Below the pieces are notes generated by a model, which worked only from the letters and a program-made list of their open reading frames with translations, was not told where the DNA came from and ran no database searches. The position numbers and the translations under genes were made by a program. From Megascapheus bottae (taxonomy: Eukaryota > Chordata > Mammalia > Rodentia > Geomyidae), in NCBI GenBank assembly GCA_024803745.1, contig JANJXV010000013.1, forward strand, positions 56,518,602 through 56,582,601: a DNA stretch of 64,000 nt. Direction: 5' to 3'. Positions 48,839-60,935 of this stretch are shown piece after piece. Each line of letters opens with the position of its first letter. The first letter of the stretch is position 1.

Positions 48839-49239
48839 AAAAAAGAGTAGCCAACAGGGCCAGCCTCAGCTTTCCCATCCTCTAATGTCCCTCACTTGCC
48901 ACAAAGGCAAAGCGCCATTATGATATGGTCATTCATTGTAGTTAAAGCTGGAAGAATCTAGAACTTAAGTGCCAGGGCAGACACACACAAAACCCTATAG
49001 GCTTCAGAGTTATGGCCTCAGACACAGCTGGCCACCTCTGAGGTTTGTAGCCAACCTGTATCTTGAACTGAACCTTTACATGATTTTAATTTACTTTGGG
49101 TTATGAAGTACATGACACAGGAATAATTTGCTTAACAAATGTTAGAGAGTTTCAGAAGTAACCTCAAAGAGAAAGCTTAGAAGCATAAACATCCACAGCC
49201 CAGTGTAGAACTGAAGTAGCCTCACAACGTGGGAACTGA

Positions 49240-49537
49240 TTTTTTTTTGGGTGGGGTATGTGTGCCTGTCCTGGGGGGGTTGAACTCAGGGTCTGAGCCC
49301 TGTCCTTGGCCTTCTGCCCTCTAGGCTAGCGCTCTACCACTTGAGCCACCTCCACTCATGGTCTTTCTGGTGGCTAACTGGATAGTGCCTCCCACAGACT
49401 CCCTGAGCGCTCGAGCCACAGCGCCACCTCTGGTTTTCTGGCAGCTCCTTGGAGGTAAAAGTCTCAGGGCTCTCGTGCCCTCAGAGCTCGGCCTCCTGAG
49501 TGGCTGCGATGGCAGCTGTGCGTCACGGCGCCCGGCG
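49240..49537 (-). repeat. Reverse type II SINE at the NAP1L4 CpG-island edge
   Basis: Its head (cgtcacggcgcccggc) merges with the left edge of the CpG island. The copy has an internal partial duplication. Confidence 0.78.
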
Positions 49538-51000
49538 GGGAAGGTTACGCTCCGTGGGCGGCTGGTGGGGAGGAGGCTCCTCCAGGGCCTCCCCCAGGCC
49601 GGCCTCCCCCGCCGATGCTGCGGGCCGCAGAGGCCCGGGTGGCGGGAGGTGGCTAGGCCGTCCCCGCGCCTCGGTCCCCCGAGCTGATGGAGGTCCCTGG
49701 CCCGGGCGCGCGGGAGAGGCGGGCGGACACTGGGGCTTCGGACAGAGGCCCGGGGTCACAGACCCTGCGGACGGCAGGAAGCTCCGCTCGCCGCCCGGAC
49801 ACCGGCGGAAGCGGGAGGCCGGCCCCGCGGGAGCCGGGCCGGCTCTACCCACGTGCGGCGCCGCGCGATCCCTTTAAACCGACTCGTCCCGTTTGCACGC
49901 GGCTCCGGCCGCGCGCGCGCGCCACGCCCCCCGCGGCTCCTGATTGGGCCGCGCTCGCACCGCCCAGGCGCAATCCACTTGCGCCACAGCCCTCCAATCG
50001 CAGCCCGTCTTGCTCGCGGAGGGCGGAGTCAGAGGGCACGGCCAATCGGGAGCGTCCTTATTGGCAGCCACGGCGGCGCAGCCCCGGAGTGAACTGAGGC
50101 ACGGCCGCCACTGCCGCAGGAAGCGCGAGGTCCGGAGCGCGCGGCGCCCGCGGGTAACGGCGCGGCGGGTGGGGAGGGGCCGGGCGGGCTCGGGTGGAGG
50201 CCGGACGGGCCGAGAGCGCCGTCTCCGAGGCCGACGGCCCGAACAGGCGGCTGGGGCGGGGCGGCGGGCTGGGCCGCGGGGCGGCGGCGGCGGCGGGCTG
50301 GGCCGCGGGGCGGCGGGCGGTCTCCCCTCCCTCCGCTCCGCCCGCTCCGGGCTGAAGGTCAGCGCCGCTTTGTTCCCGCCGAGGCCGCCCGCGGGGCCTC
50401 CGGCGCGCACGTGAGGTCCCGGCCCGCGCCGTCCGCCGGCGCCGCGCGCGGGGCCCGGGCGGGCCGGGACGGGGCGGCCTCCGCCCGGCCGCTCCGATCG
50501 GGTGACGAGGCTCGAGCTCCCCGCGGCTCGACGGGTGACGGCGGCGCCCCGGCGGGCCTCGAGTCGTGCGCTGTGGGAAAGTCACCTTCCAGGGCGCACG
50601 CGTCCCGCGCGGCGGGCTCCGTCCTGCTCCGGAGCCGCCGGGGGTCTGGACTCCTCCCTCGGCGCTGCCGGGGCCGCCCGCCGAGCCCCGCGGTCGCGAT
50701 AAGACACTGCCCGAGCCGCCGCCGCCGTCTGCTGAGCCCGATTAGAGCACGGGGAGTCCGGAGTGCGGGTCCGGTCCCCGGCCCTGCGCCTGGCCTCGAA
50801 CTGCCCTTCTCGGAGGAGCCCGGGGGCCCTCTGGCCGCCTGGGGAGTCGCGGTCCGGGCCCAGGCACGTGTGAGAGTTCCTGCCAGGGCCGGGTCGGCCT
50901 CAGAGTTGAGGACTGCCGAGTTGGTGCCACGGGGGGACCCCCAGGGGCTGCGCGGAGCGGTTCACCAGTCCCAAAGCTCCGTTCACGAAAGCCTGGGAGG
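49538..51000 (+). promoter_or_regulatory. NAP1L4: NAP1L4 CpG-island promoter
   Basis: Very G+C-rich and CpG-dense by eye, no TATA box. Four CCAAT-box motifs lie within 125 bp upstream of the likely start: ATTGG 49943-49947, CCAAT 49994-49998, CCAAT 50042-50046 and ATTGG 50060-50064. GC boxes are interspersed. NF-Y and Sp1-type control is the usual reading; this is inference. Confidence 0.85.
50080..50153 (+). other. NAP1L4: NAP1L4 exon 1 (noncoding, 5' end approximate)
   Basis: A plausible first exon ends at the donor CGCGG|gtaacg (50153/50154), just after the CCAAT cluster. The start at about 50080 is a guess from promoter spacing; an RNA 5' end would fix it. Confidence 0.6.
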
Positions 51001-51089
51001 CAGAGCCGGCGCAGCGCCCCTGCCGGACACGCTGGGGCCTGGACTCAGCGCGGGTGCCGAGCTCACCTTCTCCTCCTCCCGTTCATTCC

Positions 51090-51570
51090 AACTGGCTCTG
51101 AAGCTCAGTCCTCCGATCTCAGCCTTCCGCCGAGCTAGGATTACCGTGTGATCCGGGGACGCCTGGCTAATGAAGGCTTTTGTTTTCCCTTCCGCATTTC
51201 ATTGTATTTATCGCTTTAAATTTCATTACATGTTTGTACGGAGAGGTTACAAGGTCCACAAGTCACAGGTTATGAGTTCAGTACTTACCCCGTTGGCCCC
51301 CTCTTCCCAGTCCAGTGAGAAGTTTTTACTGAGGGATTATCTCAGTCAAAAATCCCCTACTGGATTTGGCGCCCAAAGGCCTCAGGTTGGTGTGTTTTTT
51401 TGCTCACTGCTGACACCTGTACGGTTTTGAACCGCACTTCCAATGACCACTTGTGAACTGTTATTCAGAATAGTTTGATTTTTCTGCCTGGGCTGGCTTC
51501 ATACCGCAGTTCTTCTAGCTCAGCCTCCTGAGTAGCTAGGATTGAAGGTGTGAGCTGCCAGGGCCTGGCT
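51090..51570 (-). repeat. Reverse type II SINE fragments
   Basis: Short B1-like heads at about 51090-51150 and 51450-51570. Confidence 0.55.
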
Positions 51571-51974
51571 GAAACAGTCTTTTTGTATGCACTGGTTCCA
51601 AGGCTTCTGGCCTTGAGTTGTTGCTAAACTTTTGCTCGTTTTTTAATTGCACTTGAGGTTTTGGGGTAAGTGTTCCTTTTCGTTTAACAGTTTCATGGCC
51701 TTACAGAATACTAAACTGATGAGCTGATTCAGGTTGGTGGGATGAATTCTCCGGAAGGCGGTGGGTGGTTAGGAATCATTTAGTGACGGATCACTTGTTG
51801 AGGTAGACTGGGTAGAACGGATGAATTTTCTCAGATTGTTATTGCCTGATTTGGAGAAAGTAGAAAAGAATTTTTTTGTTTTTCGTTTTGTAAATTAAGC
51901 TTTTCTTAAAATTTGAAAGGATTGAAAAGCTTAAAGAAAGTAAAATATTGGCCCATAAAAGTATTTTAGACTTT

Positions 51975-52212
51975 TTTTTTCTTAATAGTCTAATCTTAGG
52001 GCTTAAACTCAGGGCCTGGGCTCTACCCCTGAGCGTTTGTGCTCTAGGCCTAGCCCTTTACCACTTGAGCCACAGTACTACTTCTGACTTTTTAAAAGTA
52101 GTTTATTGGGGATAAGAGTCTTACAGACTTTATCGCCTGCACTGGCTTAGAACTGCAAATCCTCAGATTCTCAGCCTTCTGAGTAGGATTACAGGTGTAA
52201 GAAACCTGGCTT
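51975..52212 (-). repeat. B1-Geo-like SINE, reverse
   Basis: Both halves present. Confidence 0.8.
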
Positions 52213-52239
52213 TTAGACTTGACTACTGTAAACTTTTCT

Positions 52240-52672
52240 TGTCTGTCATGGAGATTGAGCTCTGGGTCTGGGTGTTGTTCCTGAGTTCTTCAGCTCAAGG
52301 CTACCACCCTACCCCTTGAGCCACAGCGCCATTTCTGGTTTGTGCCACTTCTGGTTTGCACGGTGGCTCATGCCTGTAATCCTAGCTACTCAGGAGGCTG
52401 AGATCTGATGAGCAAGGTTCAAAGCCAGCCTGGGCACAAAAGGGCCTGAGACTCTTATCTCCAATTAACCTCTACAAAATGGGAAGTAGGGCCATAGCCT
52501 TGAACTGAAGAGCTCAGGGACAGCACCCAAGTCAAGTTCAAGCCACATAACCCACCAAAAAGAAAAAAAAAAGTCTCAAGGACTTTTTAGTGCCCAGGCT
52601 GGCTTTGAACCATATCCTCAGATCTCAGCCTCCTGAGTAGCTAGGATTATAGGCATGAGCCACCACTCCTGG
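52240..52672 (-). repeat. Reverse type II SINE containing a plus-strand type II SINE
   Basis: The outer copy is split at about 52350/52575 by an inner plus-strand copy (about 52360-52573), giving inverted arms. Confidence 0.78.
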
Positions 52673-52826
52673 CTATAAATTTTTTTTGTGTGTATGTGAG
52701 TAATTGGGGTTTGAGTGCTGTCCCTGAGTGCTGTCCTTCCCCCCCACCCCCACTGGGACGTTGCACTTGATAAGCAAGCACTTTGCCACTGAGCTACAGC
52801 TCAGCCCAGTAATTTTTGTTTCATCG

Positions 52827-53122
52827 GGTTTTTTTCCCCCTGTTTTTGTAGCACTGAGGAATCAAACCCAGGGCTTCATGCATGCTAGGCAAGCACTCTA
52901 CCACTAAGCTGTATTCCCAGTCTTCCCTGAGCTTTTGTGCTCAAGGCTAGAGCTCTATCTACTATTTGAACCGCAGCTCCATTTCTGGGCTTTTTATGGT
53001 TAGTTGGACATGAGTCTTTTGGACTTTCCTGAACTTTCCTACACAAGCTGGCTTTTGAATCACTAACCTCAGATGTCAGCCTCCTGGGTAAGATTACAGG
53101 TGTGAGCCACTGGCTCCTGACT
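52827..53122 (-). repeat. Reverse ID-like monomer and reverse type II SINE
   Basis: Lone ID-like monomer at about 52827-52924, then a type II copy at about 52925-53122. Confidence 0.75.
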
Positions 53123-53304
53123 GTTTGAGTCTTAAGATGCTCCCTTTAGAATGAGCCTAGTTGTATCCATCAGGAACTCAAGTCTAGCCTAGGCAGCACC
53201 AGGAAGACCAGTCTCACCCGCGACAACAACAAAACGACAGAGTAGCTTATTACTGAGAGCACACTGATTCCCTTGTAGCTGTTCCTGGATTAACATATTC
53301 CTCT

Positions 53305-53976
53305 TTTTTTTTTCCCTGGTCTTGGGGCCTGGGGCCTGTCCCTGAGTAGCTTCTGCTCAAGGTTAGTGCTTTAGCACTTGAGCCACAGCACCACTTTCAG
53401 CCTTTTCTGAGTAGTTTATTGGCGATGAGAGACTCATGGATTTTTCCTGCCTTGGCTGGTTTGGAACTGTGATCCTTGGATCTCAGCCTCCTGAGCAGCT
53501 AGATTACAGGCATGAGCCATCCACACCTGACTTCCATTTTTTGTATTTCTTTAGAGACTATCCTCTCTAGAAATAGGAGGTGACCTCAAGTATAAATGTG
53601 TAAATATTACAGAATTAACTCTTTGTGCCAGTCCTAGGGTTTGAACTCATGGCCTGAGTGCAGTCCCTGATCTTTTAGCTCAAGGCCTAGTGCTCTCCCA
53701 CTTGAACTGCAGCTTCACTTCCAGCTTTATTGGGTGCTAATTAGAGATAGTTTCATGGACAACTTTCTTGAAAGCCCAGGCTGGCTTCAAACCTCAATCC
53801 TGAGATATCAACCTCCTGATTGGCTAGGATTACAGGCATGAGCTTCTCCCACCCAGATCAAAATTACAGGTTTTTGTTGTTGTTGTTGTTGTTTTATGAT
53901 GATGATGCTGGAAATTGAACCCAGTGTTTCACACATGCTCAGCAAATTCTCTACTGCTGAGCCCATCTCCCTAACC
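53305..53976 (-). repeat. Reverse SINE cluster
   Basis: Type II copies at about 53305-53532 and 53622-53862; a lone ID-like monomer with a (TTG)n start at about 53872-53976. Confidence 0.75.
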
Positions 53977-54037
53977 TAGAATTTATTTTACAGGTGCTTT
54001 CTTTCTTTTGGTTGTATGCAGTTTAAAACCTGTACAA

Positions 54038-54345
54038 AGGAGGCAGAGCTGTGGCTCCCTATGGTAGAGCACCCACCTTGAGTGAAAAAGCGATCAAGCC
54101 CTTAGTTCAAGCCCTAGTACCTGCTCCCAATAAATAAAAAACTAAATAAAGCCAGGCGTGGTGGCTCACACCTGTAATCCTAGCTACTCAGAAAGCTGAA
54201 ATCTGAGGATCACACTTCAAAGCCAGCCCAGCACTGAAAAGTCAGACTCTTATCTCCAGTTATTCACCAGAAACTGGAAGTGGCACTGTGGTTCAAGGGG
54301 TAGGGCACAACCCACAAAAAGAAAAAAACAACAACAAAACTAAAT
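54038..54345 (+). repeat. Geo fragment and B1-Geo-like SINE
   Basis: Geo half at about 54038-54125, then a type II copy at about 54151-54345. Confidence 0.75.
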
Positions 54346-55267
54346 AAAACCTGGGGGATTAAGGTTCAAAGCCAGCTTATTAAGAACAGTTCTAGAGATT
54401 CCATCTCAAATTAGTGAAATGTTGGACTGGTTGTGTAGCAGGAGAGTGAGGCCCTGAATTCAAGCCCTAGTACCAACACAAAAATCAAACAGCAGTAACC
54501 TAAAGTCCTGTATAAGTTGATGTTGTACTTCTAAAAACTGTATGGAAACATAAAATGTTCGTTTTGTTATCTTGTAACAAAACAATTTAAATCCCTTCAG
54601 ACCTAAAGCCTCTCACAGAAAGAAAGTGGCAGGTACCATTGCTGCTGGATCCAGTCTTCCCAGTGACCCTGAGTTTCTTGGGAATTTGAACTGAGATTGA
54701 TAGCCAAGGGGTACTTACCTTTTTTTGTTTAAAAGGAAACCTAGAGTAAGTTTTTCTGTGCTATGGTAGAAGAAGGCCGCTGGTGAGCACACAGGGGAAC
54801 ACCTCTCTTCACCCTCAGACTGTTTTGCATGGGACCTCTTGATTAGCACTTGTGAGGAATGTCTCTTGAGCACATACTTAATAGCCAGGAGGCCTTTACT
54901 GTTGGGTAAAAAGTGAAGATTATGTGTTGGAGTGTTAAGACATTTAAAGAAATAGTTTGCAGGGTAGGTTGATTGGTTTGCATTGGGCAGATTGGTTTTC
55001 TACTCTGCCTGCTGAGAGGAAGCAGACTGCTTTACTTGGTCTGTCTTTGAATTAAAAATCTTGTGTGTTTTTAGTGACTGGAGGGACATTGTATTTTTGT
55101 GCTAAGAGAACTACAAAAGGCCACTTTGTTAACTTACCTTTTAATCTTGACCACTTGCTGTGTAGTCTTAAATTTCCTGTTGTTCCTGCAAGTGCACTGT
55201 CAACTGTTAGAACTAAACATGGTTCATCCCATATCCAGAGGGAAAGGCCACTTCAAAAATAAGGTGA

Positions 55268-55474
55268 TGAGGGGTTGGAAATGTGGCTTAGTGGTATAGT
55301 GCTTACCTAGCATTCATGAAGCCCTGGGTTTGACTCCCCCAGTACCACATAGAAAAGGCCAGACAGAAGTGGTGCCGAGGATCAAGTGGTAGAGTGCTAG
55401 ACTTCAGCAGAAGCAGCTCAGAGGCAGTTCTCAGGCCCTGAGGTCAAGCCCCGCAACAGACAAAAACACAAAAA
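55268..55474 (+). repeat. IDL-Geo SINE
   Basis: Complete copy, moderately diverged. Confidence 0.85.
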
Positions 55475-55498
55475 ACCTCACATATCTACTCCCTATTT

Positions 55499-55914
55499 GG
55501 GGCTGGGAGTATGGTCTAGTGGTAGAGTGCTTGCCTAGCATGCATGAAGCCCTGGGTTCAATTCCTCACTACCACATACATAGGAAAGGCCAGCAGTGGT
55601 GCTGTGGCTCAAGGGCAGAACACTAGCCTTGAGAAAGCCCAAGGACAGTTTTCAGGCTCAGAATTCAAGCCCCAGGACTGGCAAAATAATAATTTATGGT
55701 AGAAATCTTTTTTTTTTTTTTTTTTTTTGCCAGTCCTGGGCTTGAGCTCAGGGCCTGAACACTGTCCTTGGACTTTCTCAAGGCTAGAGCTCTACCACTT
55801 GAGCCTCAGCACCACTTCCGGCTTTTTTTCTGTGTGTGGTACCGAGGAATTGAACCCGGGTCTTTGTGCATGCTAGGCAAGCACTCTACCACTAGGCCAA
55901 ACTCCCGGCCCCAG
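55499..55914. repeat. Tail-to-tail inverted pair of IDL-Geo SINEs
   Basis: A plus-strand copy (about 55499-55692) and a minus-strand copy (about 55709-55914), each near full length, separated by fewer than 25 bp. Confidence 0.9.
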
Positions 55915-55924
55915 CAATACTTTT

Positions 55925-56390
55925 TTTTGGTATGATTTTGTTGTGGGGCATGAACTCAGAGTCTGGGTGCTGTCCCTGACTTCTTAGCTCTACCACTTTG
56001 AGCCACAGCTCTGTTTCCAATCTTATGGTTGTTAATTGGAGATAAGACTTGACAGACTTTCCTGCCAGGGCTGGCTTTGAACAGCTTCCTTTGAACTGTA
56101 ATGGTCAGATTTCAGTCTACTGAGTAGCTAGGTTTATAGGTGTGAGCCACCAGTTTTTTGTTTTGTTTTGGTATTTTGTAGGTCATGGGGCTTAAACTAT
56201 GGGCCTGGGCTCTTTCCCTGAACTCTTCAGCTCAAGGCTACTGCCCTACCCCCGGAGCCACAGCCCCACTTCCCGTTTTCTAGAGGTTAATTGAAGACAA
56301 GAGTCTGAAGGTCTTTAGTGTCTGGGCTTGCTTTGAACCTTGATCCTCAAATCTCAGTCTCCTGAGTAGCTAGGATTACAGGTATATAGA
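55925..56390 (-). repeat. Two reverse B1-Geo-like SINEs
   Basis: Copies at about 55925-56158 and 56159-56390. Confidence 0.8.
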
Positions 56391-56934
56391 TTGAGTATTC
56401 ACTATTGCAAAGTAGCTTTCAGTTTCTGCATCTATAAGCACAGTTCTCAGTTCTGGGGTCTTTTATTGAATTAAAAAAAAAAAGTCTTTTCCTTGCTCCC
56501 CTTTCTACAGTGGAAGACATTTTCACGGCTTCTTGGTACATTTAATTAGCATCCTGGTTACCTTCTGACACTGGGATGGTGATGATGGACTTGGCCAGGC
56601 TCCATTGAAGAGGCCAGTGTGAGATGGGAACCACTTCTGTGCTGTGCAGGTTTTACACGTGGAGGCACCTGGATATCTCTGGTGGGCATTCTAATTTTTT
56701 CCCCTGCCCTGGGCCTGCCAGAGTTCATCCAGGGATTTAACACTGAGCCATGCCTCCAGCCTTTTTCCTTTAGTTTACTGGATAGAGTCTAGAGTTTTTT
56801 CCAGGATAGCCTTTCCCATGATTCTCTTATCCATGCCTTCTGATAGCTGGGATGCCAGGTTCAGTTTGTTGGTTGAGATGGAGCTTGCTTGGCTTTGCCC
56901 CAACTGCCCTCATTGTTGTCATTCCCCTTGTGTT

Positions 56935-57105
56935 TGTTAATGGCTGGTACTTCACTATTTGAACACACTTCCAGCCTGGCTTCTTTGCTTGTTAATTGGA
57001 AATGGAGTCTTATGGACTTTTCTGCCTGGGCTAGCTTCAAATTTTAGTCCTCTAGATCTCAGCCTCCTGATAGGTAGAATTATAGGTGTGAGCCATGAGT
57101 GCTGT
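56935..57105 (-). repeat. Reverse B1-Geo-like SINE, diverged
   Basis: B1-like half clear, Geo half short. Confidence 0.65.
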
Positions 57106-57748
57106 GTTTAGTCTGTGTGAGCGAATTCTTTATACAAGGTTCAGCTTGCCATCCTTTAGACCAAGTTATTTGTGCTTTTAGTTTATGTTACTACTAATTT
57201 CATATGGCTTAAAGGCTCCAATTCAATATGGATTAAATAAATTCTGAAGAGTTGAGTGTCATTCTGTGGGAGGGGAGGCCCCTTTTGCCTTGTCTGGATG
57301 GCTGTGTTCAGTTATTCAGCATGATTTCTTTGCACTCCAGGATTGGTTCACCATCTTTTCTAGACACACCCATCTTCTTGGAAACACAGCAGAATCGAAC
57401 CGAGGGGTTCTCAGCTGACCAAGCTAGCAACAGAAGCTTCTGATGAGCTGGTAGAGGTGGAGAGGTATGCAGTGACTGGAGGCAGTAGGGTCGTGTCAGA
57501 AGGATCTGTACTTGAGAGCCAGACCTACATCATACTAGCCATGTCACCTTGGACTAGGCCTCTCACCTTCTAGAGCAGCTTCCTGACTTGTAAACAGACT
57601 GAGGCTGCTCACGCCTTGGGTGAGCTGGTATGTGAGTTAGGTGAAGCATCTATTGGTAGTTGAGAGGTATTGGAAATGAAGGTGAAAATAAATCTGTTCA
57701 TAAGCTGGCAGTAGCACCTGCACCCAGGACAGTAGACTCCTTTTCACT

Positions 57749-57816
57749 GTGTGTGTGTGTGTATTTGTGTGTGCGTGTGCAAGCATGCACACACCTGTGC
57801 ACGCATGCATGTGTGC
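57749..57816. repeat. (TG)n / (TGCA)n microsatellite
   Basis: Alternating TG and CATGCA units over about 68 bp. Confidence 0.85.
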
Positions 57817-58048
57817 CTGCATGTACAAATTCAAGGGAAGACAGTGAAAAATTCTGGTTATGTAGCCACACTATAGGTGATACCAGTTTGTAACCAGTTT
57901 GACAGGATGGATCAGAATCAATTCTTTGACCCAAAAATCCTGCATGACAATCCTACAGTTACTATACAACATCAGAATAATTGGGATGGAAAGCTATATT
58001 AAAGATGTTCTCTGAGACCCTACTCAAACGTCTACCATAGAAAAGCTA

Positions 58049-58935
58049 CCTTTAGCTGAGCAGTGGCTCATGTATGTAATCCTGCCTACTCAGAAGGCTG
58101 TGATTGGTGGTTACAGTTTGAAGTTTGAAGCCAGCCCAGGCAGAAGAGTCCCTTAGAGACTCTTATCTCCAATTAATTACAGAAAAAGCTGGAAGTAGCT
58201 CTGTAGCTCAAGTGGTAGTGTATTAGCCTTGAGCAAAAGGATTCCAGGAATAGCACGAAGGTCCAGAGTTCAAGCCTTAGAACTGGCAGAAAGAGAAAAG
58301 CTACCTGTAAGCCAGTAGCTCATGCATGTAATCCTAGCTACTTAGGAGGATGAGATTTGAAGCCAGTGCAGGCAGAAAAGTCCCTGTGAAACTCTTATCT
58401 CGAATTAACCATTTAAAAACTGGTAGTAGAGCTGTGGCTCAAGTAGTAGAATGCTAATCTTGAGCATAAAGAGGCTCAGGGACAGTGCCCAGGGCTTGAA
58501 TTCAAGTCCCATGACCAACCAAAAGAGAAAAGCCCCAAACAGTGTTCTAACAACTGGCAGATGGTGTATTCACTGTAAAGAGTTGCCTGCTTTTATAATG
58601 TAAGAGTAGGTTATGCTTGTAGCATCAACTTGAATCCCAGATGAGTTTGACTTCTGCAGAAGGTAATGAGAACAAATGAGGGTTCTTAAAATCTACTTTG
58701 GAGCCAGGCACTTGAGGCACATACCTGTAAATCCTAGCTACTCAGGAGGGTGAGATCTGAGGATTGCAATCTGAAGCCTGCTTGGGTGGGAAAGTCCATG
58801 AGACTCAACACCCAACTGCCAAAAACCCAGAAGTGGAGCTGTGGTTCAAGTAGTAGAACACCAGCTTTGAGCAAAAAAGCCCCAGGATTGGCATGTTTGC
58901 ATTCCCCATCCCCCCACTATACAAATAAAAAGTAA
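58049..58935 (+). repeat. Three B1-Geo-like SINEs
   Basis: Plus-strand copies at about 58049-58295, 58305-58535 and 58701-58935. Confidence 0.8.
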
Positions 58936-59105
58936 ACATACACAAAAAATAATAAATCAGTTTGGGTAACTGCCATGGTAGAGGTAGGGTGAGATTTGAT
59001 ATATTGCTTTTCCCCCTGCTTCCTTAAAATAGCTTAAAATTTTAAAAAAGACAATACATTATGTGTCCATATACATTATATTCAGTGCATTTTAGGTTTA
59101 ATTTA

Positions 59106-59620
59106 CTTTTTTGCTAGTCTTGGGCCTTGAGCTCAGGGTCTGAGAATTGTCCTTGGGCTTTCTCAAGGATAGAGCTCTACCACTTGAGTCACAGCACCAC
59201 TTCTGGCTTTTTTTTTTTTTTTTTTTTAATGTATGTGGTACTGAAGAATCAAACCCGGGTCTTTGTGCATGCTAAGCAAGCACTCTAACACTAGGCCAAA
59301 CTCCTGGCCTTCAGTGCATTTTATTTTGAAAAAGTATAAACCTAATAACATTTGTAGATCATACATTTTTTATTTTCTTGTGTGTGTGTGTGTGTCAGTG
59401 TCAGTGTCCGTGTGTCAGCTTTGGGGCTTGAGCTCAAGACCTGGCATGTTGTCCTTAAGCTCTTTTCCTCTACCACTTTGAACCACAGCACCACTTCCAG
59501 TTTGTTGAGTAGTTAATTGGAGATAAGAATCTCACAAGGACTTTGCCTGAGCTAGCTTCAGACTGCAATCCTCAGATTTCAGCCTCCTGAGTAGCTAGGA
59601 TTACAGGCATAGATCATAAG
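59106..59620 (-). repeat. Reverse IDL-Geo and reverse type II SINE
   Basis: IDL-Geo at about 59106-59310 with an internal T run. The type II copy at about 59372-59620 begins with a (GT)n run. Confidence 0.82.
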
Positions 59621-60669
59621 TTCTGAGGAGCTAATTTTTTGTGAGAAGTTTGGGCTGTGCTCAGACCCCAGGAGTAAGGCCATAGCCAGGCTAGCTAGAG
59701 CAGCCATTAGGGAGATGCTGTTAGATACATATATCTAATATGTGTCTGTGTCTACTTTGTGTCTCTTGTCTAGTGGGAAGATTGTGGCAGCCTCAAGTTC
59801 ATTGCACATTCGGGGCTTTTTAAAATTAGCTAACACTAATTATATTGGGGGATTTCATTATATATTTCCACTTGTTTATAATGTCTTCCAGTCAGTTTAC
59901 CCCCTCTGTACAACTCTTCCTTTCCCATCTAGGGCCCTTCAACTCTTCCTTTCTCATCTAGGGCCCTTTTGTTTTACAAGTGCAAAAAACCCACTTCATT
60001 TAATTTTCATTAATTTTAATCCAGTGCTATATGGATTCTGTGTCCAGTGGTCTTAGCAGGAAGGTTGCTTAGATTGGCAGGAACCACGCCACTGTTTCCA
60101 TGGACATTGGACACAAGTTATCTCTCCCCAGATTTGTGAAGTTTACCACCAGGAGTCAATGTTGCTTTTTGCATTGTGCACTAAGCATATCTCTTTCCCA
60201 CATAGAATTTGGTTTTTACCTTAGACTTAAACAAACACCTTCAATTTTAAGAAGAACCTTATTTTCCTTTGGAGTTCTGGGGACCCAAAAGGGCTCTGTG
60301 CTCACAGCCAGCACAGAGGGTCCAATGCCACAGCCTTCCAGATGTACTTCCCGTTTAGAAGTCTCTTCCCAGCTGGCCTCCACAGGTTCCAAGACAGCAG
60401 AAAGGTGATGCATTTAGATTTGGTTTCACAGTTAATACCAAGTTCTTCTATTTTGAAAAACATCCTTGAGGCTATTTTTAATATTCATAGATAGAAAGTC
60501 ACCTTATTCTTCTGTCCAGAGATAGTAATTTTAAAGACACCTTCTAAAAACGGATCATAATAGGTATATTATAAAGTATCTCTACACAACAGTATATCAC
60601 AAAGTAATGAAAGATGCAGAATGAGCAGATATAATTAGAACATCACCCTGTGTGTTAATTCAAGAAGCA

Positions 60670-60830
60670 ATGTAAGCCTGGCACTGTGGCTAACACCTGA
60701 AATCCTAGCTACTCTGGAGGTTGAGATCTGAGAACCACAATGGTAGAAGAGCAGCCTTGGATAAAAAAGCCAAGTGAATGTACAAGTCCTTGAGTTCAAG
60801 CCTAGTACTGGCACAAAAGAAAAATGACAG
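60670..60830 (+). repeat. B1-Geo-like SINE with internal deletion
   Basis: Left head and right Geo end are joined across a missing centre. Confidence 0.72.
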
Positions 60831-60850
60831 CTTAGAAAAATGGCAGTGTG

Positions 60851-60935
60851 GGCTGGGATGTAGCCCAGTGGCAAAGCGCTTGCCTAGGAAGTGCAATGTC
60901 CTGGGTTTGATCCCCAGTGCCAAAAAAGAAAAGAC
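60851..60935 (+). repeat. Plain ID element
   Basis: Closely follows the classic rodent ID form: 'ggctgggatgtagcccagtg', B box 'gggtttgatcccca', then an A-rich tail. No Geo half is attached. Confidence 0.85.

Noticed and set aside
50411..51151. A 246-codon plus-strand open frame downstream of NAP1L4 exon 1
   Set aside because: It lies in very G+C-rich DNA where stops are rare, has low-complexity Arg/Ala/Pro/Gly composition, and its end overlaps a reverse SINE fragment. Overlapping frames of similar length exist on both strands.
60851..60935. A possible tRNA-Ala gene from clear A and B boxes
   Set aside because: It has the ID-element structure with an A-rich tail and lacks a foldable tRNA acceptor end. 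The same applies to the left monomers of all IDL-Geo copies.
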